The notes: a model not told the origin generated them from the letters alone. 64,000 nucleotides of DNA from Streptomyces sp. A0642 (GCF_004795105.1 NZ_SSBL01000017.1:95734-159733); one strand, 5' to 3'; positions 1 to 8,683 are shown, counted from the first letter of the stretch. Made by a program: numbers and translations.

Positions 1-1863
1 GGTGCCGGAGGCGGGGGCGAGGATGCGGTGCTCCATCTTCATCGCCTCCAGCCAGATCAGTGGCTGCCCGGCCTCGACGGCGGCCCCGGCCACGAGCCCC
101 TCGGCGAGACGGACGACGGTGCCGGGCATCGGGGCGAGCAGGGAACCGGGCTGGGTGCGCTCGGCGGGGTCGGTGAAGCGGGGCAGGGCGGTGAAGGCGT
201 ACGAGCCGGTGGCGGTGTCCACGTACACCCGGTCGCTGCCTCCGGTCGTCACGGCGAAGTGCCGGGTGACGCCGCCGGTTTCGAGGGTGACGCGGTCGGG
301 ACGGGCGGCGACGAGTCCGATGCCCTCGTCCGGCACGAGGCCGTCGCGGGTGGTGCGGTAGGTGACGTCGTGCTCCCGCCCGTCCGGTTCGCTGCGGTAG
401 CGCCTGAGCCGGGGCTGGGAGGGGAGGTTGCGCCAGGCGCCGAAGCGGGCGACGCCCCCGGCGGAGGTGCGGCGGGCGGCCTCGGCGAGAGCGGCGGCGG
501 TGGCGGCGAGCCGCTGGTCCGCCTCGTCGGCCCCGGCGGTCAACGCGGCCAGGTGCCGGTCGTAGAAGCCGGTGTCGAGGCGGGCGGCGACGAAGTCCGG
601 GTGGCGCAGGGAGCGTACGAGGAGCTCGCGGTTGGTGACGGGGCCGTGGACGCGAGCGCGTTCCAGGGCCCGGGCGAGGAGGCGCACGGCTTCGGTGCGG
701 GTGGGGGCGTGGGCGATGACCTTGGCGAGCATCGGGTCGTAGTGCACGCCGACGGTGTCGCCGCCGGTGTACCCGGTGTCCAGGCGCAGCCCGGGCTCGT
801 CCGGCACATCGAACGAGAGCAGCGCTCCGGTCTGCGGCTGCCAGTCCCGGGCGGGGTCCTCGGCGTAGAGCCGGGCCTCGACGGCGTGTCCGGCGGGCTG
901 CGGGGGCGTGAGGGAGGGCAGGGGTTCCCCCTCCGCGACCCGTATCTGGAGTGCGACGAGGTCGATCCCGAACACGGCCTCGGTGACGGGGTGTTCGACC
1001 TGGAGGCGGGTGTTCATCTCCAGGAAGTACGGCCGCCCGTCGGCGGCGACCAGGAATTCGACGGTTCCGGCGCCCCGGTAGCCGACGGCCCGTGCGGCGG
1101 CCGTCGCGGCCTCGTGCAGCGTGTCCCGGACCGTGTCGTCGAGGCCGGGCGCGGGGGCCTCCTCGATGACCTTCTGGTGGCGGCGCTGGAGCGAGCAGTC
1201 GCGGGTGCCGAGCGCCCACACGCCGTCGTGCTCGTCGGCCATGATCTGGACCTCGACGTGCCGGCCGCGCTCCACGTACGGCTCCGCGAAGACCTCGCCG
1301 TCCCCGAAGGCGGACAGCGCCTCGGCCGCCGCCGCCGTCAACTCGCCCGGCAGGTCACCCAGTTCCCGTACGATCCGCATCCCGCGGCCGCCCCCGCCCG
1401 ACGCGGCCTTGAGCAGCAGCGGCAGGTCCTCGGCGCGGGCGGCGCCCGGTTCGACGGGCGCGAGCAGCGGCACTCCGGCCGCCGCCATCAGCTCCTTGGC
1501 GCGGGTCTTCGACGCCATCAGCTCGATGGCCTTGACCGGCGGACCGACCCAGACCAGCCCCGCGTCCTGGACGGCGGCGGCGAATCCGGCGTTCTCCGAG
1601 AGGAAGCCGTACCCGGGGTGGACGGCGTCGGCGCCCGCCGCGAGGGCGGCGGCGACGACGAGGTCGCCGCGCAGATACGTGGCGGAGGGTGAGGCCCCCG
1701 GCAGCCGGACGGCGGTGTCGGCCTCCCGCACGTGCAGCGCGCCGGCGTCCGCGTCGGAGTACACGGCCACGGTGGCGATGCCGAGCGCGCGGCAGGTCCG
1801 GAAGATCCGGCAGGCGATCTCGCCCCGGTTGGCGACCAGGAGTGTGTGAATCGTGGCTGTCAA
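1..1863 (-). CDS. Acyl-CoA carboxylase alpha subunit (biotin carboxylase + biotin carrier), C-terminus cut by window edge
   Basis: ATP-dependent carboxylation of enzyme-bound biotin, feeding the neighbouring carboxyltransferase; cytoplasmic. The product opens with TLLVANRGEIACR, the usual biotin carboxylase start. It then carries the glycine-rich ATP-grasp loop (SGGGGRGMR), the KVIEEAP motif and EMNTRLQVEHPVTE. The last visible residues contain the biotinylation motif EAMKMEH, whose lysine after AM would carry biotin, so this is the fused alpha-subunit layout of methylcrotonyl-, geranyl- or propionyl-CoA carboxylases. About 621 residues are visible and roughly 30-50 should lie beyond base 1. 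The start is TTG at 1863, with a purine-rich GGAAAGAG upstream. It is last of four genes in the operon; the order suggests branched-chain or isoprenoid acyl-CoA catabolism, but the substrate cannot be read from sequence. Confidence 0.93.
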   Translation of the reverse strand, partial: MTATIHTLLVANRGEIACRIFRTCRALGIATVAVYSDADAGALHVREADTAVRLPGASPSATYLRGDLVVAAALAAGADAVHPGYGFLSENAGFAAAVQDAGLVWVGPPVKAIELMASKTRAKELMAAAGVPLLAPVEPGAARAEDLPLLLKAASGGGGRGMRIVRELGDLPGELTAAAAEALSAFGDGEVFAEPYVERGRHVEVQIMADEHDGVWALGTRDCSLQRRHQKVIEEAPAPGLDDTVRDTLHEAATAAARAVGYRGAGTVEFLVAADGRPYFLEMNTRLQVEHPVTEAVFGIDLVALQIRVAEGEPLPSLTPPQPAGHAVEARLYAEDPARDWQPQTGALLSFDVPDEPGLRLDTGYTGGDTVGVHYDPMLAKVIAHAPTRTEAVRLLARALERARVHGPVTNRELLVRSLRHPDFVAARLDTGFYDRHLAALTAGADEADQRLAATAAALAEAARRTSAGGVARFGAWRNLPSQPRLRRYRSEPDGREHDVTYRTTRDGLVPDEGIGLVAARPDRVTLETGGVTRHFAVTTGGSDRVYVDTATGSYAFTALPRFTDPAERTQPGSLLAPMPGTVVRLAEGLVAGAAVEAGQPLIWLEAMKMEHRILAPASGT

Positions 1864-1968
1864 GGGAGGACTCTTTCCACTAGGACACCGCAACCGTCGA
1901 TCGAGGGACCCGCCGGCGGGGAACCGCTGCCACGGGGGCGGCGGTCGAGCCGCGCAGGGAGGTGCTCC

Positions 1969-3567
1969 TCACATCCGGAAGACGCCGAAGCCGCCGCGGA
2001 CGCCTTCGACCGGTGCGGTGTGGAGGGCGGACAGGCACAGCCCGAGGACGGTCCTGGTGTCGCGCGGGTCGATGACCCCGTCGTCGTAGAGCCGCCCGGA
2101 CAGGAACATCGGCAGGGACTCGGACTCGATCTGCTGCTCGACCATGGCGCGCAGCCCGGCATCCGCCTCGTCGTCGTACGGCCGTCCCTTCGCGGCGGCC
2201 GAGGCGCGGGCGACGATCGACAGGACCCCGGCGAGCTGCTGCGGGCCCATGACCGCGGACTTGCTGCTGGGCCAGGCGAAGAGGAAGCGCGGGTCGTAGG
2301 CCCTGCCGCACATGCCGTAGTGCCCGGCGCCGTAGGAGGCGCCCATCAGGACGGACAGGTGCGGGACCCGGGAGTTCGACACCGCGTTGATCATCATCGC
2401 GCCGTGCTTGATGATGCCGCCCTGCTCGTACTCCTTGCCGACCATGTAGCCGGTGGTGTTGTGGAGGAACAGCAACGGGATGTCGCGCTGGTTGGCGAGC
2501 TGGATGAACTGGGCGGCCTTCTGCGACTCCTCGCTGAACAGCACGCCCTGCGCGTTGGCGAGGATGCCCACGGGGTAGCCGTGCAGCCGCGCCCACCCGG
2601 TGACCAGGCTGGTCCCGTACAGCGGTTTGAACGCGTCGAAGTCCGAGCCGTCGACCAGCCGGGCGATGACCTCGCGCGGGTCGAAGGGAACTTTCAGGTC
2701 ACCGGGCACGATGCCGATCAGCTCGTCCTCGTCGTACTTGGGCGGCTCGGCGGGGCCCGGGTCGGGGTGCGCCTTGCGCCAGTTGAGGCGGGCGACGATG
2801 CGGCGGGCCTGGCGCAGGGCGTCGTGCTCGTCGACGGCGAAGTGGTCGGCGAGACCGGAGGTGCGGGCGTGCATCTCGGCGCCGCCCAGCGACTCGTCGT
2901 CGCTCTCCTCACCGGTGGCCATCTTCACCAGGGGCGGTCCGCCCAGGAAGACCTTGGACTGTTCCTTGATCATGACGGTGTGGTCGGACATGCCGGGGAC
3001 GTACGCGCCTCCGGCGGTGGAGTTGCCGAAGACGACGGCCACGGTCGGGATGCCGGCGGCGGACAGCCGGGTGATGTCGCGGAAGAGCGCCCCGCCCGGG
3101 ATGAAGATCTCCTTCTGCGACGGCAGATCGGCGCCCCCGGACTCGACCAGGCTGATGCAGGGCAGCCGGTTGGCGAAGGCGATCTCGTTGGCGCGCAGGG
3201 CCTTCTTCAGCGTCCACGGGTTGGAGGCGCCGCCGCGTACGGTCGGATCGTTGGCGGTGATCAGGCACTCGACGCCCTCCACCACGCCGATGCCGGTGAC
3301 GAGCGAGGCGCCGACCGCGTAGTCACTGCCCCAGGCGGCGAGCGGCGACAGCTCCAGGAACGGGCTGTCCTCGTCCACCAGGAGCTCGATCCGCTCCCGG
3401 GCGAGCAGCTTGCCCCGCGAGCGGTGCCGCTCGACGTACTTCTCGCCGCCGCCGCCCAGGGCGGAGGTGTGTGCGGCGTCGAGTTCGGCGAGCTTGTCCA
3501 GCATGGCGGCGCGGTTCGCGCGGTATTCGGGGCTCGCGGTGTCTAGCCCGGTGGGCAGGACGGTCAT
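1969..3567 (-). CDS. Acyl-CoA carboxylase carboxyltransferase (beta) subunit, MccB/AtuC-like
   Basis: Transfers carboxyl from carboxybiotin to an acyl-CoA. The product is 532 residues, matching the usual 530-540 of methylcrotonyl/geranyl-CoA carboxylase beta chains. The N-terminal crotonase-fold half has YVERHRSRGKLLARERI and ESGGADLP; the C-terminal half has GILANAQGVLFSEESQKAAQF and GASYGAGHYGMCGRAYDPRF, both typical of these beta chains. The ATG at 3567 overlaps the stop of the preceding AtuA-like gene (ATGA), so translation is probably coupled. About 105 bases separate it from the alpha subunit downstream. Methylcrotonyl-CoA (leucine) or a longer branched substrate is likely; the adjacent DUF1446 gene slightly favours an acyclic-terpenoid-type pathway. 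Confidence 0.93.
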   Translation of the reverse strand: MTVLPTGLDTASPEYRANRAAMLDKLAELDAAHTSALGGGGEKYVERHRSRGKLLARERIELLVDEDSPFLELSPLAAWGSDYAVGASLVTGIGVVEGVECLITANDPTVRGGASNPWTLKKALRANEIAFANRLPCISLVESGGADLPSQKEIFIPGGALFRDITRLSAAGIPTVAVVFGNSTAGGAYVPGMSDHTVMIKEQSKVFLGGPPLVKMATGEESDDESLGGAEMHARTSGLADHFAVDEHDALRQARRIVARLNWRKAHPDPGPAEPPKYDEDELIGIVPGDLKVPFDPREVIARLVDGSDFDAFKPLYGTSLVTGWARLHGYPVGILANAQGVLFSEESQKAAQFIQLANQRDIPLLFLHNTTGYMVGKEYEQGGIIKHGAMMINAVSNSRVPHLSVLMGASYGAGHYGMCGRAYDPRFLFAWPSSKSAVMGPQQLAGVLSIVARASAAAKGRPYDDEADAGLRAMVEQQIESESLPMFLSGRLYDDGVIDPRDTRTVLGLCLSALHTAPVEGVRGGFGVFRM

Positions 3568-5276
3568 GCGTGCACCTCCGGTGCGGTCGCGCTGTCGAGC
3601 AGGGACACGGGTATCTCCAGGCGGCGCGCGCGCAGCCACTCCCCCACGGCCTTGGCCTGCGGGTCGAAGCGGTGCTGGGCGGCGACGCCCTCGCCGAGGA
3701 GCCCGTGGACGGTGAAGTTCAGGGCGCGCAGGTTGGGCAGGACATGGCGTACGACGGTGAGCGCGGCGGTCTCCGGAAGGAGTTCCCGGAAGCGGTCGAC
3801 GGTCAGCTCGTGGGCCAGCCACCGCCAGGCCTCGTCGCTGCGGACCCAGACCCCCACGTTGGCGTCGCCGCCCTTGTCGCCGCTGCGGGCTCCGGCGACG
3901 AGCCCGAGCGGGGCGCCGCGGGTGGGCCCGCCCTCGGGCGGCGGGGGCAGCGGCGGCTGCTCGACGTCCTCCAGGGCCCGTGTCCGGGCGGCCGGCTCCT
4001 GCGCCTCGCGCCGCCCGTCGGGGAGCACGGCCACGTGGCGCACGTCCCCGGCCGGTACGTACCGCGCCTCGAACACCCCGTAGGGCGCGCCCTTTCCGGG
4101 CGGGGCGGTGACGTGGAAGCCCGGATAGCTGCCGAGGGCCAGCTCGATGGCGGCGCCGGACAGGGCGCGCCCCACGGCGTCGGGGTCCTGGTCGCGGACG
4201 ACGAGCCGCAGCAGGGCGCTCGCCGTCTCCTCGGTCGCGGCATCGGCCCGGTCGGTGCGCGCGAGCTCCCACCGCACCTCTTCCGGCTGCCGCCCGGCCC
4301 GGGCGAAGGCGTCCCCGATCTGGTCGCGGACGAGCTGTGCCTTGGCCTCGATGTCGAGCCCGGTGAGGACGAAGACGACCTCGCCCCGCCAGCCGCCGAG
4401 CCGGGTGAGCCCCGCCTTGAGCGTGGGCGGCGGGGCCTCGCCGCGCACCCCGGAGATCCTGACCCGGTCCGGGCCGTCGGGGGACAGCCGCACGGTGTCG
4501 AGCCGGGTGGTGACGTCGGGGCCCGCGTACCGGGCGCCGCCGGTCTCGTACAGCAGCTGGGCGGTGACCGTGCCGAGGTCGACGACGCCGCCGGTGCCGT
4601 CGTGCTTGGTGATGACGGAGGTTCCGTTGGCGTGGATCTCGGCGAGGGGGAAGCCGGGGCGGCGGATGTCGTGGCCCCGGAAGAAGGAGTAGTTCCCGCC
4701 GGTGGCCTGGGTGCCGCATTCCAGTACGTGCCCGGCGACGACGGCTCCGGCGAGCGCGTCGTGGTCCTTCGGCCCCCAGCCGAAGTGGGCGGCGGCGGGT
4801 CCGGTGACGAGGGCGGCGTCGGTGACCCTGCCCGTGACGACGACGTCGGCGCCGGCCCGGAGACAGGCGGCGATGCCCGCCCCGCCGAGGTAGGCGTTGG
4901 CGGTGAGGTAACCGTCGGGCACGGGGAGGCTGTCGCCCTCGACGTGCGCCACCCGCACGGGCACGCCCACCTTTCCGGCCAGGTCCCGCACGGCGTCCGC
5001 GAGTCCGGCGGGGTTGAGCCCGCCCGCGTTGGTGACGATCTTCACGCCGCGTTCGTGGGCGAGCCCGAGCCCTTCCTCCAGCTGGCGCAGGAACGTGGTG
5101 GCGTAGCCGCGCCCGGGGTCCTTGAGCCGGCTGCGGCCCAGGATGAGCATCGTCAGTTCGGCGAGGTAGTCGCCGGTGAGGACGTCGAGGGGGCCTCCGG
5201 TGAGCATCTCGCGCAGGGCGTCGAAGCGGTCGCCGTAGAACCCGGAGGCGTTGCCGATCCGCAGCGGCCCGGTCAT
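3564..5276 (-). CDS. AtuA-like DUF1446 protein
   Basis: A 570-residue member of the DUF1446/AtuA family, first named in the acyclic terpene utilisation cluster of Pseudomonas. The biochemical role of the family is not established. The N-terminal two thirds carry the family landmarks GNASGFYGDRFDA, VKIVTNAGGLNP and GRVTDAALVTGPA; the C-terminal part (GDKGGDANVGVWV) matches the small domain fused in actinobacterial forms. It overlaps the upstream TIGR03084 gene and the downstream carboxyltransferase gene by four bases each. That tight coupling indicates it serves the same acyl-CoA pathway. No signal peptide or membrane segment is seen. Confidence 0.88.
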   Translation of the reverse strand: MTGPLRIGNASGFYGDRFDALREMLTGGPLDVLTGDYLAELTMLILGRSRLKDPGRGYATTFLRQLEEGLGLAHERGVKIVTNAGGLNPAGLADAVRDLAGKVGVPVRVAHVEGDSLPVPDGYLTANAYLGGAGIAACLRAGADVVVTGRVTDAALVTGPAAAHFGWGPKDHDALAGAVVAGHVLECGTQATGGNYSFFRGHDIRRPGFPLAEIHANGTSVITKHDGTGGVVDLGTVTAQLLYETGGARYAGPDVTTRLDTVRLSPDGPDRVRISGVRGEAPPPTLKAGLTRLGGWRGEVVFVLTGLDIEAKAQLVRDQIGDAFARAGRQPEEVRWELARTDRADAATEETASALLRLVVRDQDPDAVGRALSGAAIELALGSYPGFHVTAPPGKGAPYGVFEARYVPAGDVRHVAVLPDGRREAQEPAARTRALEDVEQPPLPPPPEGGPTRGAPLGLVAGARSGDKGGDANVGVWVRSDEAWRWLAHELTVDRFRELLPETAALTVVRHVLPNLRALNFTVHGLLGEGVAAQHRFDPQAKAVGEWLRARRLEIPVSLLDSATAPEVHA

Positions 5277-6067
5277 CGGCCCGCCCGCGGCGCGCGCCCC
5301 ACCCCTGCGGGCCCCGCGAAGGCCTGAGCGATGTCCAGCCAGGTGTCGGCGTCGGCCCCTTCGGCCCGGACGGCGAGGTCGTCACGGTGGGCGCGCTGCG
5401 TGACGAGCAGACAGAAGTCGTGCAGCGGGCCGGTGACGCGCTGGGCGGCGTCCTCGGGGCCGTACGCGACCGACTCACCGTCCGGGCCCTCCAGTTCCAC
5501 CCGGAACTCCTCGCCGGGCGCCTGGATCCCCCGGACGAGGAAGGCGTAGTCACGGGCCCGCACCCCGATCCGCGCGACGTGCCGCAGCCGGGCGGTGGGG
5601 GCGCGGGTGACCCCGAGGGCGTCGGCGACGTCCTGGCCGTGGGCCCAGGTCTCCATGAGCCGCCCGGTCGCCATGGAGGCCACGCTCATCGGCGGCCCGT
5701 ACCAGGGGAACCGCGTCCCCGCAGGCGCCGCCCGCAGGGCCTCCTGGAGCCGCTCCCGGCCGGTGCGCCAGCGGACGAGCAGCGCGTCCGGGGCGTACGC
5801 CGCGACGACCTCATCGGCGGCCCGGTCGACGAAGCCCTCGGGGTCCTTCATCGCCCTGGCGACCTCGTCGCCGAACCGGTCGGGTTCCGTCACGGAGAGC
5901 AGCGCGACCTCGTCGGTCCAGCTGAGATGGGCCACCTGGTGGGCGATGGTCCATCCTTCGGCGGGGGTCGCCCCCGCCCACTGGGCGGCGTTCAACCCGG
6001 CTACGAGCAGGTCGAGTTGATTGCTTTCGCTGCGCAGATCGTCGAGCACGGATGCGGCATCGGACAC
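5273..6067 (-). CDS. TIGR03084 family (mycothiol-maleylpyruvate isomerase-like DinB-fold) protein
   Basis: A 264-residue protein whose first ~140 residues have the mycothiol-dependent maleylpyruvate isomerase/DinB four-helix pattern. The histidines are in WTIAHQVAHLSW and in METWAHGQDVADALG, the expected metal-binding places, and the C-terminal half is the wHTH-like extension of TIGR03084. The function of the subfamily is unknown; members often sit with acyl-CoA carboxylase genes, as here. The GTG at 6067 follows GAGGGGAGCG and was chosen over upstream in-frame codons because those would run into the divergent promoter. First gene of the operon; its stop overlaps the AtuA-like start. Confidence 0.85.
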   Translation of the reverse strand: MSDAASVLDDLRSESNQLDLLVAGLNAAQWAGATPAEGWTIAHQVAHLSWTDEVALLSVTEPDRFGDEVARAMKDPEGFVDRAADEVVAAYAPDALLVRWRTGRERLQEALRAAPAGTRFPWYGPPMSVASMATGRLMETWAHGQDVADALGVTRAPTARLRHVARIGVRARDYAFLVRGIQAPGEEFRVELEGPDGESVAYGPEDAAQRVTGPLHDFCLLVTQRAHRDDLAVRAEGADADTWLDIAQAFAGPAGVGRAPRAGR

Positions 6068-6126
6068 GGTGCGCTCCCCTCGGGGCGTGGCGGTGTGCCG
6101 TGGAGCCTGCCAGTGGGACGTAAAAC

Positions 6127-6147
6127 AATCAAGCACGCTTGCATGAT
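6127..6147. promoter_or_regulatory. Candidate TetR-type operator in divergent promoter region
   Basis: The A+T-rich stretch between the carboxylase operon (minus) and the GNAT gene (plus) contains CAAGCACGCTTG at 6130-6141, five-base arms around AC, embedded in a longer imperfect palindrome AATC...GATT. This resembles operators of TetR-family repressors of acyl-CoA catabolism. No TetR gene is adjacent, so the cognate repressor is unknown. Confidence 0.5.
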
Positions 6148-6186
6148 TTTTTCGCACGGGTCCGGCCTTAAGTGCGGGACGGCCCT

Positions 6187-6192
6187 TAGGCT
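6187..6192 (+). promoter_or_regulatory. -10 element TAGGCT for a leaderless GNAT gene
   Basis: TAGGCT lies six bases before the GTG at 6199, and no Shine-Dalgarno is present between them. This spacing puts the transcription start at or beside the start codon. A clear -35 was not found. Confidence 0.45.
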
Positions 6193-6198
6193 TCCGCC

Positions 6199-6732
6199 GT
6201 GGACTACGAGACGGCACGTGCCATACGGATCAGGCCGGGCGGCCCGGCCGACGCGCCCGCGATTCTGGACATGCTCGACGGGGCGGTGGCCTGGATGAAC
6301 GGGCGCGGCAACACCCAGCAGTGGGGCACGACACCGTATTCGCGGAAGCCCGGCGGGGTGGAGCGGATCCAGCGCTACACGACGGAGTGCGCCCCGTACA
6401 TGGCGGAGCTGGACGGCGTCCCCGTCGGAACCCTGGTCCTGGGCGACGGCCCCAGCCCGCAGGTGCCCATCCCGACGTCCGAGGAGCCCGAGCGGTACGT
6501 ACGGCTGCTGGTCTCCGACCGGCGGCACGCGGGCCTGGGGATCGGCGCGGCCCTGCTGGCCCATGCCGCCGAGGAGACCCGGCGGGCCGGTGTCCCGCTG
6601 CTGCGGGTCGACTGCTGGGCGGGCGGCGGGGGCGAGCTGGTCGCCTTCTACGAGCGCAACGGCTTCGCCCCCACCACTCGCTTCCTGGCCGGGGAATGGC
6701 CGGGTCAGGTACTGGCCCGGCGGATCGGCTGA
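6199..6732 (+). CDS. GNAT family N-acetyltransferase
   Basis: A 177-residue single-domain acetyltransferase that moves an acetyl group from acetyl-CoA to an unidentified amine. The acetyl-CoA-binding motif A region reads RLLVSDRRHAGLGIGAALL (about residues 102-120), with the canonical R/Q-x-x-G-x-G/A pattern in modified form. The C-terminal motif LVAFYERNGF is the usual GNAT beta-strand and alpha-helix. The start is GTG, probably leaderless. It is transcribed away from the carboxylase operon and is otherwise unconnected to it. Confidence 0.88.
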   Translation: MDYETARAIRIRPGGPADAPAILDMLDGAVAWMNGRGNTQQWGTTPYSRKPGGVERIQRYTTECAPYMAELDGVPVGTLVLGDGPSPQVPIPTSEEPERYVRLLVSDRRHAGLGIGAALLAHAAEETRRAGVPLLRVDCWAGGGGELVAFYERNGFAPTTRFLAGEWPGQVLARRIG

Positions 6733-6755
6733 CCCTCACGCGCCGGACGGCGGGA

Positions 6756-6819
6756 GGACCGACCGTCACTCGCCCCGGTGACGGGCGGACGACGGGGGAC
6801 CGAACGTCACTCGCCCCGG
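6756..6819. repeat. 23-bp tandem duplication at the DinB gene 3' end
   Basis: Positions 6756-6778 and 6797-6819 are the same 23-base sequence with one mismatch, offset by 41 bases. The second copy contains the stop codon and last codons of the DinB gene on the minus strand, so the first copy is a relic of a duplicated gene end. Confidence 0.7.
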
Positions 6820-7325
6820 GACGCCGCCTCGGCCATCTTCGCCGTCGTGCTGGCGCCGTCCAGCGCCTCGCGGATGATGTCGGCGTGGCCGCTGTGGTGG
6901 GCGATCTCGCGGAAGATGTGCCAGAGGATGCGGCGGACCGACCAGACGACGGGCTCCGGGGGCGACCACGGGTACGCCGGCAGCGTGACCTCACGGTCGA
7001 GGTCGGCCTCCTCGCGCACCGTACGGTCGAACGCGGCCGCAGCGGCGTGGAAGGCCTCCAGCAGTCCGGGCAGCGTGTCGGCGTCGGTCATCCGGTTGCC
7101 GTCGGGGTCGAGGTCGGCCCACTCGACCTTGGCAGGGGCGGTGCCCGCGATCACGTCCAGCCAGCTGCGCTGCACGAGGCCGAGGTGCTTCAGCAGTCCC
7201 CCGAGCGTCAGCTCGCTGACGGTCGTGCGGGCGCGCGCCCCGGCCTCGTCGAGTTCCGCGACGGTGTAGAGGAAATTGGTGCGCTGATCGGTCACGAGTG
7301 CGAGCAGATCGTCGCGTTCGGGCAT
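6807..7325 (-). CDS. DinB family protein
   Basis: A 172-residue DinB four-helix-bundle protein. The putative metal ligands are the histidine in LLKHLGLVQRSW (helix 2) and those in REIAHHSGHADIIRE (helix 4), the H...HxxxH arrangement of metal-dependent DinB/YfiT hydrolases and thiol S-transferases. The natural substrate is unknown; in actinobacteria such proteins often use mycothiol or bacillithiol. The ATG at 7325 has GGGAGG seven bases upstream and is preferred to the earlier in-frame codon. It reads away from the XRE regulator gene start, with a gap of about 30 bases to that gene's stop. Confidence 0.85.
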   Translation of the reverse strand: MPERDDLLALVTDQRTNFLYTVAELDEAGARARTTVSELTLGGLLKHLGLVQRSWLDVIAGTAPAKVEWADLDPDGNRMTDADTLPGLLEAFHAAAAAFDRTVREEADLDREVTLPAYPWSPPEPVVWSVRRILWHIFREIAHHSGHADIIREALDGASTTAKMAEAASRGE

Positions 7326-7356
7326 GTGTGCCTCCCGTTCGGGTGTGGCGACCACC

Positions 7357-8157
7357 CTAGGTTCGGCCGCCCGGTTCAGGGGCCGGTTGCCGGAAGTGGC
7401 GGGCCGTGTCGTCGTCCGCCGGGTAGTACAGCTCGATCGCGACCTCGTCCAGGGTGATGTCCATCGGCGTGCCGAACGTGGTGATGGTCGAGAACAGCCG
7501 TAGCTCTCGCCCGCCGAAGCGGAGGACCATCGGGATCACGACGTCGGCGTCGGACGCGATCGACCGGCGCGAAGGGTCCTCCGGCCCGGGACCGGCCTCC
7601 AGCAGTTCCTCGTAGAGCGCGCTGAGCCGGGCGTCGGGGGCCACGGCGAGCTGACGCCCGACCCGGGAGCGGAACAGCGTGCGCACATCCGCCAGGTTCA
7701 CGACCAGAGGCGCGAATCCGCGCGGGTCCAGTCCCAGCCGCAGCAGGTTCACCGGCGGTCTGAGCAGTTCGGGGTCGACGCCGGCGAGGAACGGCTCGAG
7801 CGCGCGGTTGGCCATCACGATGTCCCACCGCCGGTCGAAGGCCACCGCCGGGTACGGCTCGTGCGCACGGAGCACCCTCGCGACGGCGTCCCGGGCGGCC
7901 GACAGCGCCTCGTCTCCGAGGGGGCGCTCGGCGTACCGGGGTGCGAAGCCGGCCGCGAGCAGCAGCCGGTTGCGCTCACGCAGGGGCACGTCCAGCTGTT
8001 CCGCGAGCCGCAGGACCATGGCGGCGCTCGGGCGGGACCTGCCCGTCTCGACCAGGCTGACGTGACGGGCCGAGACGCCGGCCGCGATCGCCAGATCGAG
8101 CTGGCTGACGCGCCTGCGGCGCCGCCACTGCCGTAGGAGCTCTCCCACCGTCCGCAC
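7357..8157 (-). CDS. XRE-family regulator with MmyB-like ligand-binding domain
   Basis: A 266-residue transcription regulator. Residues ~1-70 form a lambda-repressor-type HTH (SQLDLAIAAGVSARHVSLVE, then RPSAAMVLRLAEQLDVPL). The rest is the MmyB-like sensor domain, recognisable from YPAVAFDRRWDIVMANRA and FRSRVGRQLAVAPDARL; homologues bind fatty-acid-like ligands. The GTG at 8157 was chosen because TAGGAT lies eight bases upstream (8171-8166), giving a leaderless transcript. It is divergent from the NTF2-like gene, the likely regulated partner. Confidence 0.88.
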   Translation of the reverse strand: MRTVGELLRQWRRRRRVSQLDLAIAAGVSARHVSLVETGRSRPSAAMVLRLAEQLDVPLRERNRLLLAAGFAPRYAERPLGDEALSAARDAVARVLRAHEPYPAVAFDRRWDIVMANRALEPFLAGVDPELLRPPVNLLRLGLDPRGFAPLVVNLADVRTLFRSRVGRQLAVAPDARLSALYEELLEAGPGPEDPSRRSIASDADVVIPMVLRFGGRELRLFSTITTFGTPMDITLDEVAIELYYPADDDTARHFRQPAPEPGGRT

Positions 8158-8244
8158 GGTCAGCGATCCTAGTCGTCCCGGAGCCGCGCGCCATGACATG
8201 CGACTTCATCGACAAGCCCCCCGTTGCGGCGCGAGCATGCGTCC

Positions 8245-8640
8245 ATGACCACGGAGAACGAGAACAAGGACATCGTCCGGCGGGCGCTGGCGACCCTGCT
8301 GGAGACCGGGAGCACCGACGGGCTCGGGACCTTGCTGAGCGACGACTTCGTCCATCACCGGCCGGACTCGGCCTCTTCGGCCAAGGCGCAGTGGCTGGCC
8401 GCCGTGGAGAGGGCCCTCGTACCCCTCGCCGGTATGCGCGTGGAGATCAGCCATCTGCTGGCCGACGGTGATCACGTGGTGGTGCACTCGCGGCGCCGGC
8501 TCCCCGGCGCCGGGCCGGAGATCGCCGTGGTCGACATCTGGCGGATCGAGGACGGGCTGATCGCGGAGGGCTGGGAGATCATCGAGCCGGTGTCCGAGGC
8601 GGCCGCCCACCTGACGTGGTGGGAGCCCGGCGCACACTGA
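8245..8640 (+). CDS. NTF2-like / SnoaL-type small protein
   Basis: A 131-residue single-domain protein with the cone-shaped NTF2-like fold. DIVRRALATLLETGSTDGL and DDFVHHRP form the first helices and strand, and DIWRIEDGLIAEGWEIIEPV the typical final strands. Such proteins include SnoaL-like cyclases and many stand-alone ligand-binding proteins, so a specific reaction cannot be assigned. ATG at 8245 begins MTTENEN; an in-frame ATG does not occur further upstream close to a ribosome site. It lies divergent to the XRE/MmyB regulator. Confidence 0.8.
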   Translation: MTTENENKDIVRRALATLLETGSTDGLGTLLSDDFVHHRPDSASSAKAQWLAAVERALVPLAGMRVEISHLLADGDHVVVHSRRRLPGAGPEIAVVDIWRIEDGLIAEGWEIIEPVSEAAAHLTWWEPGAH

Positions 8641-8652
8641 GCGCCCCGCGGG

Positions 8653-8674
8653 CCCGGCGCACGAGCGTGCCGGG
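8653..8674 (+). terminator. Hairpin between convergent genes
   Basis: CCCGGC..GCAC pairs with GTGC..CGGG around the GAGC loop, with a two-base bulge. It sits between the NTF2-like gene and the convergent exporter gene and may serve both. Confidence 0.5.
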
Positions 8675-8683
8675 CGCGTCCCG

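Noticed and set aside
2..3546. Plus-strand frames opposite the carboxylase genes
   Set aside because: The minus strand gives complete conserved enzymes, and the plus-strand frames have no recognisable domains or plausible starts.
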